This document shows, piece after piece, positions 22,600 to 37,035 of a DNA stretch of 64,000 nucleotides (positions within the stretch are counted from its first letter, which is position 1; each line of letters opens with the position of its first letter). This stretch comes from Vicugna pacos (taxonomy: Eukaryota; Chordata; Mammalia; Artiodactyla; Camelidae): positions 14,527,257-14,591,256 of the forward strand of contig NC_132989.1 in assembly GCF_048564905.1 (NCBI RefSeq), read 5' to 3'. The position numbers and the translations under genes were made by a program. The notes under the pieces were generated by a model that was not told where the DNA came from, ran no database searches, and was given only the letters and a program-made list of their open reading frames with translations.

Positions 22600-25130
22600 A
22601 TTTTGTCTCCACACTGCAGCACCCATGACCCCACCTTGGTGCAGACTTCTACCAGCCCCCAGGTCGCACCCTCTCATCTTTGAGGGCTTGACCCTGGACT
22701 CAATGTCACTCTCAATTGCAGTTCTTGGTTATTTCAATATTCACATAGTCGATGCCGCCATCACCCTGCCCTCTGGTCCCCTGACCTGCTCCTAATGATC
22801 TTGTCCCCCAGGTCATCTCAGCTAGTCACTCCCATGGTCTGAAATGCCTCCCCACACCACTCTTAGTCTAACACCCTCAAATCCCTGACCACCAGCTCAA
22901 AGTATCAGCATACACCTTGACTTCAACCATGCCTTGCTCCACTGGGACCTCAAACCCGTTGCTTCGCCACCTTTATGCTGACCGTCACCCGCTTGACGCT
23001 TTCACTACCCCACTTATCCTAGCTTCATTGCCATGCTCAGTGGTGATAATCATTCCTATGCTTTCACCCTCAAATCCCCTGCATCCCTCTCAAGTTGTCT
23101 TCTCTGGGCAAAACCATAACCCTGGTTAAATCCAACTCTCCACCTACTCCATTCCTGCATCCATGCAGCTGAACATGGCTGGAGAAAACCTCGAGTGGAT
23201 GCTGCCCAGGCATCACCCTCTATTCCCCTAGACTTCAGTGACTATTTCAAACCTTTTCCTGCCTCCAATCCTCAATATCCCTTCACCCCAGCCACACAGC
23301 TGATCGCTTCCTACCTCCCTGCTGAGAACATTCTCAAGCTCCCACTCCCATGGGCACTTACCCTCCAGTGTCTTCCTTCTCCCCTTCTGCACCAATGTAC
23401 TAACCACGCTCCTCTCTAAAGCTGGTCCCTCCATCTGTGCACTCGAGGTGGTCACCTCTTTCTACTCAAGGTCATGGCTCCATTATCAAGTTTTCGCTCT
23501 CTACTAGACCACTCCCATTGGTGTACAAATATCTGGTTCTGATGCAAGCTTAAAACAGAAGAAAGAAATGAACTACTTGATCCTATGTCCTTATTCTTTG
23601 CCCTTTTGCACACTTGCACAGCAAAATTCAAACGAGGTCTATAGCTCTCTTTCTTTCTTCCTTTAATCTATCCCATTCAAGCCTTTGCACATCCCACTCA
23701 CCCCCATCACACACACACAATGGAACTGCCCTTGTCAAGGTCCCCAGCGGCCTCCAAGTTGCTCCATCAGTGATCATTCTCAGCCCTCACCTTACGTGAC
23801 CTCTCAGCGCATGGACACAGCTGCCTGCTCCCTTCTCCTTGATTCCCTTTCCTCCCCTGGCTTCCTGGATGCCTCCTCTCTTGGTTTCCCTCCTGTCTTA
23901 CTGTTCTCTGCGTCTTTTTCCGTGGCTCTCTCCTGCCCTTATCCCCATGCTTTGAAGCTCAGTCCTCGGATCTCTGCTCCAGCGACACTCAGCCCCTCAG
24001 TGGTCACAAGCAGCCTCGTTATTTTAAATACCATCTAGATGCTGAAGACTCCCAAACTGACCCCTCCAGCCCAGATCCTCTGCTCAATTCCAGACTCACC
24101 TATCTCCCCCAAGATATCACATCTCCACTTAGATATAGAAGAAACATCTCAAACTCAGGCCTGAGACTAACACCTAATTTTCCCCCAAAATCTGTTGCAC
24201 CATTAGCCTCCCCATCCCCCCGCAGATGGCAGCTCTGTCCTTCCAGGTGCTCCAGCCTGAAATGCTAGGATCATCTTTGACAGCCCTTTCTCTCATGTCT
24301 CATGTCTAATCTACCAGGAAATCCTGTTGGATCTACTTTCAAAATGTGACCAAATTTTGAGCACTTCTTTCTATCCCCAACTAATGCCACCTTGGTCTCA
24401 GCTACCAATATCTTTTGCCTCTTAACGGTGACCCCTGTTTCCACCTTCACCTCTCACGCCCACCCCCACTGAGAGACTATTCTCCACAGACCATCTACAG
24501 TGATCTTATTAAACCGTAAGTCAGAGTCTGTCACTCCTCTGCCCAAAATCCTCCAGTGGCTCCACTTGGAGTAAAAGCCGAAGTCCCGACACTGACCTAA
24601 AAGCCTATATAATCTGCCCCCAGCACCCATGAGTTCTCATCATTACATCTTGTCGCCCACCTGTCTCCCCTCACTCATTCCACTCCAGTCACACTGGCCT
24701 CCTTGCCCTTCCTAGAATATGGCCATGGTGCTTCCACCTTTGGGCCTTTGCACATGCTGTTCCCACTGCCAGTAATAATCTTCCCTTAGATACTGGCATG
24801 GCTTGCTCAATCTCCTCCTTCACACCTGCTCAAATCTCTCCTCAGCAAGGCTCTCTTATCCTCTCTATTTAATTCTGCACCTGCCCCACCCCTTCCCTCA
24901 GACCCTTTATATCCTTTATCTTGCTGGACTTGTTTATCTTTCATAGTACTGATCACCTTCTAACATAATAGAAAATTTTCTTAGATATTGTTCCTGCCCT
25001 TCTTGCCAGAAGGTAAACTCCAAGATACTAGGGGTCTTTATCTGGTTCGGTCATTGATGTATCCCAAGTATCTAGAAAAGTGCCAGATACATACTAGGCG
25101 ATCAGTAAGTACTTACTGAATGATTGAATC
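22600..25130 (+). repeat. Long L2 LINE relic, endonuclease region to 3' end
   Basis: At 22720-22750 the plus strand reads 'VLGYFNIHIVDA', matching the conserved FNIH block of the L2 apurinic-type endonuclease. Later text follows L2 reverse-transcriptase-region wording ('ttgattccctttcctcccct') and then the L2 3' region ('cctccagtggctccacttgg', 'tttgggcctttgcacatgct'), ending with 'agtgccagatacatactagg' and 'actgaatgattgaatc'. At about 2.5 kb it is long for an L2 copy; many breaks make it dead. Confidence 0.7.
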
Positions 25131-25929
25131 AACTGTGAGAGGTGATGGTAGACATATTCCCTGTGTTCACAGTATTGACAATGCGTGGGGTGGGGTGGGA
25201 TGGGAGAAACAGACGAGGCAGCAGGGAGTTAAGAGCAGAAAGCAGCTCCCACCATTTCTCCAGCCTGATCTCCCTTCTCTCTTCCCTCACACGCAACACC
25301 CCAGCTGTATTGGCCATGTGTTTTTAATTCCTTGAACTCTCCAAGTACCTTCCGACCCCAGGACCTTTGCATGTACGTACTCCCTGCCCAGACCACTATA
25401 CCTGCTTTGGTATAGCTAATTCCTACTCTGTTTTCAAGTCTTAGCTTAAATGACATCATTATTGTAAGAGCTTGGCACTAAGTGCCCAATACAGATATGT
25501 TTCAATATACGATTCTTTAAAATATTGTTATTATCCCATTTAACAGATAAGAAAACTAAAGCCCACAGAGCTTACAATTTTTGCCCAAGGACCCACAACT
25601 AATAACTCTTTGTCGAAATAATAAACATGTTGATTTAAAAAAATCACAGTGGAATTTGAAAGCAGTGACTTGTATGGTTTTGGGGATGAAGACTAGATGG
25701 TTTCTGGGACTTCCCTATGGAAAATGTTTCCTGGGGTGATTGTCTGGACTGCCTTCAGGCATAAGATCAAGCAGTGCTCCCTTCACCAAGCACTCCCTCA
25801 CTGAGGTTTAGAGGTCTGTTTAATACAGCTCTTATCCAAAGCAGGAAATCACTCCACAATACTCCAGTCTCTGCTAACATACCTCCTCTACTGGGGAACT
25901 CACTACTCAGGAACGAAAAAGTTCCTCTT
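25131..25929. other. Non-coding DNA
   Basis: A reverse MIR fragment lies at about 25520-25620 ('attatcccatttaacagata'). Nothing else is recognisable. Confidence 0.45.
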
Positions 25930-26191
25930 TCAAAGAATATAAATAGACCATTCTCAGAAGAGATGCAAATGCTCCAAAAAAAAATCCATAAAGAGTTGTC
26001 TGACCTTACTAATCATGGGGAAAATACAATACAGCAAGGAATATATTTATTTACTCAGTTCAGCAAAAGTAGAAATTACCACCTTCCTGGGAGGCAGTTT
26101 AGCAACAAATATCAAAACTTAAAATACATATTCCTTTTGATATCTGGCAATTAACCCTGGAGGAAAGAACAGTGTAAGTGTGTTCTTGATA
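25930..26191 (+). mobile_element. Ancient L1 LINE, left half
   Basis: Diverged L1 ORF2 3' sequence: 'accattctcagaagagatgc', 'ttactaatcatggggaaaat', 'atatctggcaattaaccctg'. It stops at the left target repeat of the PHETA1 retrocopy and appears to continue at 29218, so one old L1 was split by the insertion. Confidence 0.6.
26178..26191 (+). repeat. Left target-site duplication of the PHETA1 retrocopy
   Basis: GTGTGTTCTTGATA here pairs with GTATGCTCTTGATA at 29218-29231: 12 of 14 bases match. The pair brackets the retrocopy exactly, with the right copy directly after the poly(A). Confidence 0.75.
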
Positions 26192-29100
26192 GGTCCGACT
26201 ACCGCCGCCACCTTCCAAGGAATCCGCCCTCTCCTGCCATTGCACTGGCTTGGTCGCCCAGAGACAAAGCCCTGCTGCCGCCACTGCCACTGATCGGGTC
26301 CCCCACTGCCCCCCACCGGCTGGGCACCTCCTGTCCTGCGGCCGCCCGTCGCCCTAGGCCGCGCCTCTAGGTATTTGAGCACCAGCTATATACATGCCAG
26401 GCACTGGAATTCAGACAGAGAACCCCTGCCCTGCTAGAGCAGGCAAAAATGACCCAGCTGTGGAAACAGGGGCCCAGAGACGCTTAAAGCTTGCTCGGGG
26501 TCACACAGCCTGGACACTACAGAGCTGACATTCGAACCGAGAGAAGAGCAGCCCAAGGCGGAACTGGGCAGAGGGCGGGAGGTGAGCAGCGGCCTGAGAG
26601 GTCCCCGGCCCCCGCAGGCCCCAGAGCGGCGTCCTTCAGCCAGGAAGCTGAAGGAGCGCAGCCAGGCCTTCCACGCCGCCCGCGACGGCCCAGCCGACCA
26701 CGCGCGCCTCCCGGGCAAGACGCGCGGCGGGCTCGCGGCCTACCGTCGCTGCTGGTCCGTGCTGCGGTGACATGCTCTTCTGCCTGGAGGACGCGGTCGG
26801 CCGCGAGCCCGTGGGCGTCACCATCCTGGAGGGCTGCACCGTGCACACGGTGGGGGCGGCCGAGGAGTTCGCCTTCGCCGTGCGCTTCGCCGGGGCCCGG
26901 GCCCGCACCTACGTGCCGGCAGCCGAGAGCCAGGCAGCCATGGAGGGCTGGGCTGAAGGCGCTGTGGCGGGCCAGCTTCGACGCCCTGGCCTGCGGCCGG
27001 CGGGGCGAAACCTGCAGCAGCAGCTGGCGGCTGTGCGCGCTGCGCTCAGCCCCGCCCCGCCGCCCCGAAGGGCGCCACCCCCGGCCCGGGCCGGGGCCGC
27101 GGCCGCCCCGCCGCAGTGCCTCTGCACCCAACGGGCCTCAGAACTCGGCCTCCTTCGCCTAGCGGCACGAGTGGTACGGACAGGAGGTCAGGGCGCTGTG
27201 GAGCCAGTGGCTCAGGAGGCAGGCCCCTCCTGAGGGAAATCGGTCAAGGCCAGACCTGAAGTCACCAGGGGTCCTGGATCTCGCGTCACCTCAGCCCCAG
27301 ACCCTGCTGACAGGCGCACCCCTGGGACACTAGGGGACCTGGTCGTGAGGGAAATCTTGCTTAGGGTCAGCCCTGAGGCCCCTGCTGGGCCTGCTTTCAG
27401 GGACTCAAGCTCTTTTAGGACCTCTGTAACTCGGAGAAACCCCAGGCTTGAGGGGGCCATCGTGCCTGATTCTCAAGAGAATCCAGGCTCTGGATGAGCC
27501 TCAAGCAGCCAGAGGGCTGGTTTCCAGGGAAGCGTAGCCCCAAACCCAGCCCTGGGCATGCCTTGGTCGCCTGGCCCCTATCGACCAGCATAAGCCTGTT
27601 ACTGGCGATAGGCCTCAACTGGGGCGACTCCAGACTGGTCCTCATGTGGGCAGAGGAGTCTGGGCTCCGCCACACCACAGCTGGGCCTGATCTCATTATG
27701 CTTGGCCCTCCAGGGGAGCTGTCTTGCTTGGGCCCCTGCCTGCCTCCAGAGGCAGCAGGTGCAGGAGGTGGCACAGGCGTGGGTCTTCATGCGTGACCAG
27801 TACGGTGAGATCGCCTGGTCCCCAGGGCTTCTGGAGCGGGGCTGACGCAGGACTTTACCCCGGTGCCTCAGCCAGGCCTTGAGGTGTGCTCCTGGGACAG
27901 TGGTGGCCCTCTGGCCTTGGGCCATTTCTGTGTTCTCTTGGCAGCTCTCACGCTCTCCCAACACTCCTTAACCACACATCCTTCTGTCTTCTCCTGGAGC
28001 CAGCTTTTCGACCCCTGGCCTGGGGAAGGGCCTCTCAGCTCACTTGACCTTGTCCAGTCCTGGGCTGGGCAGCTGTGGCCTGAGCTGACTTTCCAGCAGG
28101 TTCCCCCATGGAGGAGAGGCCATATGCTGACTCACAGCCCAGAAAGGGCCCAGGTGCCAATCTGATAAGGGCAAAAAAGCAGCTGCGAAGCCATGTTTGG
28201 TTTCCAGAACCCTCTTTCTTCCTATCGCAGCCCTTCTCTGAGCTCACAAACTCAGTCCTCCTCTTACCCACAATGTTCCCACTGGGAGACCAGGTCTCAC
28301 TTTGCTTCTAGACAACTGCTACTTCACTGTTTTCACTCAACCGCGGTGGCCATTCTTCATCCAGGGAGAATCTCAGGGGGCTGGGGCACTCCTGGCCCTC
28401 AAGTTGGTCATGTTTACAGTCCTCGGTGCCCCTAAATGGGGACCCCCTGAGGGCACTTCCACCCCAATCTTTATTTCCCCAGAGGTTTCCTCTTGGTAAC
28501 AGACTGGGCCCTTGGCCCCTTCCTGCTGTCTTTGGAGACCCCCAGACTTGGGAAAAAATGGGGGGCTGTCTGTGTGTCTGCAATCATCAGCTCACTACTG
28601 GCTCAGTTGACTGGGGCTTCAGTTTTAATTTAATTTTAATACTTAGGGGTTTTTTTCCCTAGCAATAAGTCTTGGTGTTTTCACTGCTTTTGTTTCTTGT
28701 TGGCTAGTGGGAAGGGCTAGGGTGCCCTGGTTCCAGGCTTGGCCAGTGGAGGAGGGGGATAGTTGGCACTACCCACAATGAGAGGACATAGAGCCTTAGA
28801 TGGAGACAAAGTCACTTCAAGAATCTCACCTGGCTCTTTGCCTTCTCCCTGGCAAGCCCTGCTCTCCTGCAGGTGCCTCTGGGGGTCTTGGTACACTTCC
28901 CATCCCTCTCTTCACCAAGTCCTGAGTGGTGGGGGGTGAGGATGGCAGCTCTTGTCCATAGGCTCTGGGTCTCAGGGGTGTTAGGGTTAGTGCCCAGTGC
29001 CATATCCTGGCCAGACCCAGCTGGTGGTGTGAAGTGTTGGCCCCAGTTCTGATGTAGGTTTACAAGCCCTAAAGGTACAATTCTACCCCGCTTCCCCAGC

Positions 29101-29217
29101 CAAAGCACAACATGGGGTCAGGCTGCCTCTGGAGTTGGGCAGGGGAGAGAGAACAGGCAGCCTGGGAGAGGGATATAAACGCTAAAATAAAATAAAAGTT
29201 GATCAAGTAAAAAAAAA
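26192..29217 (+). pseudogene. PHETA1: Processed retrocopy of PHETA1 (FAM109A)
   Basis: An intronless, poly(A)-ended copy of the mRNA for PHETA1, the PH-domain, OCRL-binding endosomal trafficking adaptor. A GC-rich 5' leader spans 26192-26640 and includes a reverse MIR at about 26370-26560. The coding part is about 26642-27232. The start codon is lost: the ATG position reads AGG at 26642-26644, before KLKERSQAFHAARDGPADHA. A two-base loss near 26769 ends the first frame. The next frame, from 26772, holds the PH-domain block REPVGVTILEGCTVHTVGAA and AEEFAFAVRFAGARARTYV. A one-base gain near 26959 shifts it again, and the 3' part reads SASAPNGP, then, after a stop, QEVRALWSQWL (residues of the inositol-phosphatase-binding end). 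The 3' UTR ends with AATAAA at 29186 and 29191, and nine As at 29209-29217. PHETA2 fits less well. It cannot encode a full protein. Confidence 0.92.
29186..29217 (+). other. Fossil polyadenylation signal and poly(A) tail of the retrocopy
   Basis: Overlapping AATAAA hexamers at 29186-29191 and 29191-29196 precede 'gttgatcaagt' and nine As. This is the mRNA 3' end copied into the genome. Confidence 0.85.
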
Positions 29218-29850
29218 GTATGCTCTTGATAATTTGAAAAGTGTCCTCTTTATATTTGAAAATTCCAGAAATACCCTACATGTTCAACAACAGAGAACTG
29301 GTTAAACAATGATACCACTATACAGAGAAATATCATGTAGTAACAAAAAAATAGTGCAATATAGGCATTCCAGGTTGCTTGCAAGGAAGAGGATTGTGTT
29401 GCTGGGGACAGAGGTGAGAGGAGTAGGGTGTTTTGTTTTTACCTACTTTTTGATAACTAATTTTTTATTTGTGTGAATGCTTTAATATTCAAAATAATAA
29501 ATGAAATTTTAAATATGTTTTAAAATGTTGTAGAGTTCTATTAGTTGTTATGGGAGGATGTCCACAACATTGTGTGGAAAAATAAAGTTACCAAATAGCA
29601 TATAGAATACAATTTCATTTACATAAGATTGAATATTATATACTAAAAATATAGGTACAGATATAAGTATAGAAAGTCATTTCTGGAATAATGCTCCAAT
29701 TTGATAATAGTGGTATCTATAGGAGAAAGAATTTAGAGATGATTTTTACTTTTTGCTACATACCGTTCCGTATTGTGAGGATTGTTCATAATAAGCATGG
29801 ATTTTTTTAAACCATCAAGGAAAAATATTGTAAGGTTATTTTCTTTGAAA
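29218..29850 (+). mobile_element. Ancient L1 LINE, right half
   Basis: After the right target repeat, sequence continues as old L1 text: 'aacagagaactggttaaaca', 'tatacagagaaatatcatgt', ending in an A-rich run at 29850-29861. Together with 25930-26191 it forms one L1 split by the PHETA1 retrocopy. Confidence 0.55.
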
Positions 29851-29861
29851 AAAAAAAAAAG

Positions 29862-30218
29862 GAAGTGGCTCTTCTAAATGTATATGATGTTTGGAAAGAA
29901 CATACACCAAGGAGTTAATAGTGGTGGGTAAGACTGTCATTTCTTTTTTATTTTTTGTTCTCCTTTCTGCCTGTTTCTCTTTTATGGGTTTTCTGTAAGT
30001 AATTACTTTTTGTAAAGGGGAAAGGGAGCACTACATTTAAAAAGAAATCCTCCCTAAATCGAGCTGCAGTTGTTCAGTGGCATCAATCACAGTGCACAAA
30101 GGGTTATAGGCTATTTTGCATAATTGCTCATTTTATTAAAAAAATTATATATGTATGTGGTAAGTATATAGTTCATTATGTGGGCTTTATGTGTATAGGT
30201 GTATATGTATATATATAT

Positions 30219-30251
<33 letters not shown>

Positions 30252-30600
30252 ATACATAGTCTATTTCTTGGCTCTTCTCCATCTATACAGTCTCCCAGTC
30301 CGTCAAGGTCCTTAAATATTGTTATTAGAGGGATATACGGAACTAGCTATTAAACATAGGCTTTTAAGTCAGAATTGCAAATTGTGCACAGATGTGCAAT
30401 CTCAGTTAAAAATCCCTTTCTTTAAAAAGTCAAAACAGCATCTATATGATAATTTGGTGAGAGTTAAATGAGGAAATGCATACAAATCGCTTAGTCCAGG
30501 CTAGCATATAATGGTAGTATTGAATAACTTATTCTTATTTTGCCGAATACACAATAGATGAAAGTCTACAGCACCGCAGTTTTGTTGTTGTTGTTCACCT
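29862..30600. other. AT-rich non-coding DNA
   Basis: Contains a (CA)n microsatellite at about 30222-30251 next to TA/TG-rich repeats, and a forward MIR 3' part at about 30440-30545. No gene is visible. Confidence 0.5.
30222..30251. repeat. (CA)n microsatellite
   Basis: About 14 CA units directly after an alternating 'gtatatgtatatatatatgc' stretch. Confidence 0.9.
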
Positions 30601-30929
30601 CCGCGCCACGAGATGCGCTGTCGCCTCCAGGCTGAGCAGGCCCAGGGTCAGGGGGACGGAAGTTCTTCTAGCCGCGGCCGCGCCATCTTAGAACACAGGC
30701 TTGCCTCACCCACCGGCTGTGGCTCCTTAATGCCTTCTTAGAGGCAGACCCGCTGGCCGCAACACCAAGCCCCTTAGGCGTTCCTTTAAGTAAACCGTCT
30801 TCTCCAGGGTGTCTAATCTCCTTCCAAACACTAAAGGCGGTGACTTCCGGGAGCCGGCCTCACCCCGTGACCTTACACGTACACTTCCGGGGGCAGGACG
30901 TGACCCGTGACCCCGCCCTCTTCCACTCT
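30600..30929 (+). promoter_or_regulatory. RPS14: RPS14 promoter region
   Basis: A CpG-enriched stretch without a TATA box just upstream of the TOP start. It has a YY1-type GCCATCTT at 30682-30689, an ETS-type CGGAAG at 30657-30662, and CACTTCCGGG at 30883-30892 with CGTGACC repeats at 30899-30913. ETS and YY1 sites with a pyrimidine start are the usual ribosomal-protein promoter pattern. Confidence 0.6.
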
Positions 30930-30965
30930 CTCTTTCCGGTGGTGGAGTCTGGAGAAGACCATCAG
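30930..30965 (+). other. RPS14: RPS14 exon 1 (5' UTR, TOP leader)
   Basis: CTCTTTCCGG at 30930 is a 5' terminal oligopyrimidine start matching the known human RPS14 mRNA leader. The exon ends in ATCAG|GTAGGA, a good donor. The TOP motif places translation under mTOR/LARP1 control, as in other ribosomal-protein mRNAs. Confidence 0.8.
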
Positions 30966-31841
30966 GTAGGAGATCCGGGCGAGGACAATCGAGTGGCATC
31001 CTGCGGCACGGGGGCTTAGCGGGGCAGTGGTCGCGGAGCTGGGGTCTTTCTGCGGAAGCCAAGTCAGGTACCAGGCGAGAGGAGCACGGCCGGCCGACCG
31101 AGACTCTAGTTCGCGCCCTGTCTGGGTAGCCGGCGGTCTTGCTTCAGGGAAAGGCGTATAAAGTTGGGGTGAGTTCGGGTCTAACCTCAAAGGCATAGGC
31201 CTCGCTACGACCACAGCCGAATTCAAGCGGCAGCACAGCGTGGTTGGGAAAGAGCGGGGGTCTTAGTCTGATGTGGGCTCCCACCTCTACTCCGCCAGCT
31301 TCTTCCGGTGCGGTTGCAGTTTGGGCTCCTGATTTCTATAGTTTGTTCTCGAATCTGGGAAATAGGAATAACTGTCGCATGGGTCCCACAGGGATGTAAT
31401 GTGGATTCAGGAAGGAAATGCAAGGAAAACTGCCGTTTGTTGGGTGCTGCTTAAATCTGAGTGCTAAGTCGGGCACGTTGCAAATTCTGGGCGCTCAAGG
31501 AAGGCCTCTGGAAGCTAGAAATTAGGGTAGGGGCTGCACGTCAATGTTCAGTACCTGCTGTGAACCTTTTCCCCCTGAAGGCAGCGATGGGGGGCACTCA
31601 GAAGTCTTGCCAGGGAGGTACTGAGGAGGCTTAACTTCCACTAAGAGACACCTAGGAATCCTGGTTGCTGAAGTGTACATGGCTTTGGGAGGCTGGGGGC
31701 AGGAGAGCGAATGCTCAGTTGTGTCCCGCGCACCTTTCCCAGAGTAAGTTCTCCCAGAGAAGAAAAGCTTGCGGTTTTCTTGTAATACTTGGAAAAAGGG
31801 GTTCTTGTCCTTAACATTGGGATTCTTTTTCCTTCCCTTAA

Positions 31842-34866
<3,025 letters not shown>

Positions 34867-34896
34867 ACAGGACTTCTCAAATTATGGTTTTCTGTT

Positions 34897-34902
34897 AATA
34901 AA
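34897..34902 (+). terminator. RPS14: RPS14 polyadenylation signal AATAAA
   Basis: AATAAA 31 bases after the stop codon, followed by TTGCCTTCATGTAA; cleavage is expected near 34918. The 3' UTR is thus only about 50 bases, as usual for ribosomal-protein genes. Confidence 0.9.
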
Positions 34903-34919
34903 TTGCCTTCATGTAAGCT

Positions 34920-36599
34920 CTTTTGACTCCAGTCTTCTCTCCTTTGTGTAGGGGCCATCCCTTGGGGACATTTGATTCCTTCCTCCTGTCTACATTTAGC
35001 CAGGGTGTGGGACTGACTTGAGGTCATGGGTGCATTGATAAACCAGCAGTCATTTAATAGATTACGTTGCTTCAGAGAATGTATGTAACCTGTCAAACAG
35101 GAACACAAGAGGTACTCCTCATTCAGTGTCTGCTGTATGTTCTGTGAACTGATCTCCTAGGAGGAGCCTAAGGAGGGGTGAGAAACTGATGCTGCAGTTG
35201 GATCTTTCCTACACTGCTAGTGGTAGCATTAAGTTACCTCAGTCATCTAAAGCAGACCAAGGCCTTGGAGACCTTGTTTTGAAAGAAGAGGTGTTGGTTC
35301 CAAAAATGGACCAATTCTTAAAGAGCCAGAGTGGAGTGGAAACTGTTGAGCCAAGTGTAGCCTGAGCAGAAGAGCCTTCCAGACATGAGCCGTATATAAA
35401 CACGTGTGGGTGTATACTCGCCCCCCATACCTTCTGTGCAAAATTGGGAGCGCACTCTATTGCATCTTGCTTTTTCTCACTTGGCAGATCTTGGAGGTTG
35501 TTCCACATGAGTACATAAAGTACATAAAGATTCAGTCACCCCACAAACACATACCGAGCCCTATTTTCATCTGTGATGGAAAAGAAAAGTTTTTGCTTTC
35601 CGGAAGCTTGCATCCAGCTCCGAGGACCCAGTGGCACCAGATGGTACTGAGTGTTCTGCGAAGAATTAGCCAAGGCCCTGTGATGGTGACTGCTGTGCTG
35701 AGAGGCAAGCTTAATGCTTCATGGTTCTTCGCATAGCATGTTTCAGCACCTCATTCCTTTTTATTACTGAATGACATTCCACTTCCTGGATACACAGACC
35801 GTATACTTAACAACTCTTCCCACTTGGAAGAGTCCTGGAGAGGTGAGTCTAACCATGGCTCCTACCAACTACCCTGTGATGATAGACAAGTCCTCTTATC
35901 AATCTCTTGCTTCATCTTAAAAATGTGATTACCATCTGACGTATAAAATGAATCTGTGCTGATCTAAGTGATTTTAATAAATGAACAAGACACAAATCAT
36001 CCTTATAAAAGGTTCTAAATAGTGTAAGTAGACTCTTCCCCCTTCCAAAAAGTGGAACTTAATTTTCCCTCCCCTTGAGTAAGGGCTAACCTTACTCACT
36101 TTTCCAAAGAATGAAATAGAATATGAAAAGAATAAGGAAGAGGGAAAATGCTAACTTGGCTCTGGAGAGAACTGTCATATGCTTCCCTAGCCATAAGGTT
36201 CCTGTCGCTTGTGATAGGTCATGTTGACAGTTCTCTGACATAAGATGAGAAGAACCTCTGATATTTCTGAAAACCCATCCAATTAGAGGATATTCTACAG
36301 CATATCAGCATTTGAATTTAGACGATATGAAAAGCAAGGACCTAAGACCAGAGGAGCTGAAGGAGGGATGTGATAACAGTGCAATGCATCCTGGACCAGA
36401 AAGGGCATTAGTGCAAAAACATAACATCTGAATCTGGAATCCAATTAGTAATGTACATGTGTTGCTTAGTTTTGACAAATGTAAGATATTAATATTAGAG
36501 AAAATGGGATGGGTGGTATACAGAAATGCCCTCCCTTTGTAACTTTTTGGTAAATCTCAAAGTATTCCAAAATAAACTTACTGGGGTGAAAATGAGGGT
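34920..36599. other. Intergenic DNA with old L1-like fragments
   Basis: Bases 35455-35800 resemble a diverged reverse L1 piece ('ctcattcctttttattactg'). Bases 36400-36590 resemble an old repeat 3' end ('cctccctttgtaactttttg', 'attccaaaataaactta'). I cannot name the families with confidence. Confidence 0.4.
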
Positions 36600-36639
36600 G
36601 CTTTCCTGCTGTCTATTTTTTAAGGATGTGGTACCTAAC

Positions 36640-36790
36640 TAGAGTTTGGACTCTAACCTTAGGCAAGTTAACCTCAGCCATTTGGTGAAAATTGCTGTAA
36701 TAATGGCAGCCTCATAGGATATCACAAGAATTAAATAAGATTAAAGCGTTGAGCATAGTGCCTGGCACTGAAGAAGCTGCTGCTATTATT
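36640..36790 (+). repeat. MIR SINE 3' part
   Basis: 'gtaataatggcagcctcata', 'acaagaattaaataagatta' and 'agcatagtgcctggcactg' follow the MIR right half. Confidence 0.7.
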
Positions 36791-36891
36791 ATGCCTGTAC
36801 AGTTCTGCCAAGCAGCATGAATGACAACTGGCTGGAATCCTGGTAGAAAAATCCTGGCGCTTGCTAGAGCATTCTTTTTATTTCCTGTGAT

Positions 36892-37035
36892 GGGACTTTG
36901 CAACTTGTCCTGCTGTTTCCTGGTAACCAGGTTTGCAATCAGCCAGGTCTTTGAAAACAGTTAAAGGTTTTGTTTGCAAGTTGCAAGGAGAGCTAATTTG
37001 TGCAGTTTAGGTTGGAGTGTAGCAACCTATTGGCC
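36892..37035 (+). promoter_or_regulatory. Cluster of RFX/NF-Y/S-box-like motifs upstream of CD74
   Basis: Within 144 bases lie TTTGCAAC (36897), the near-palindrome CCTGGTAACCAGG (36919-36931), GCAATCAG (36935-36942), TTTGCAAG (36973-36980), GTAGCAACC (37019-37027) and ATTGGCC (37029-37035). These resemble S, X and Y boxes of class II promoters, but the spacing between them is not the strict SXY spacing. The regulatory role is inferred. Confidence 0.3.

Noticed and set aside
26517-27131. A 204-residue minus-strand open frame across the PHETA1 retrocopy
   Set aside because: It is the GC-rich antisense shadow of the PHETA1 coding sequence.
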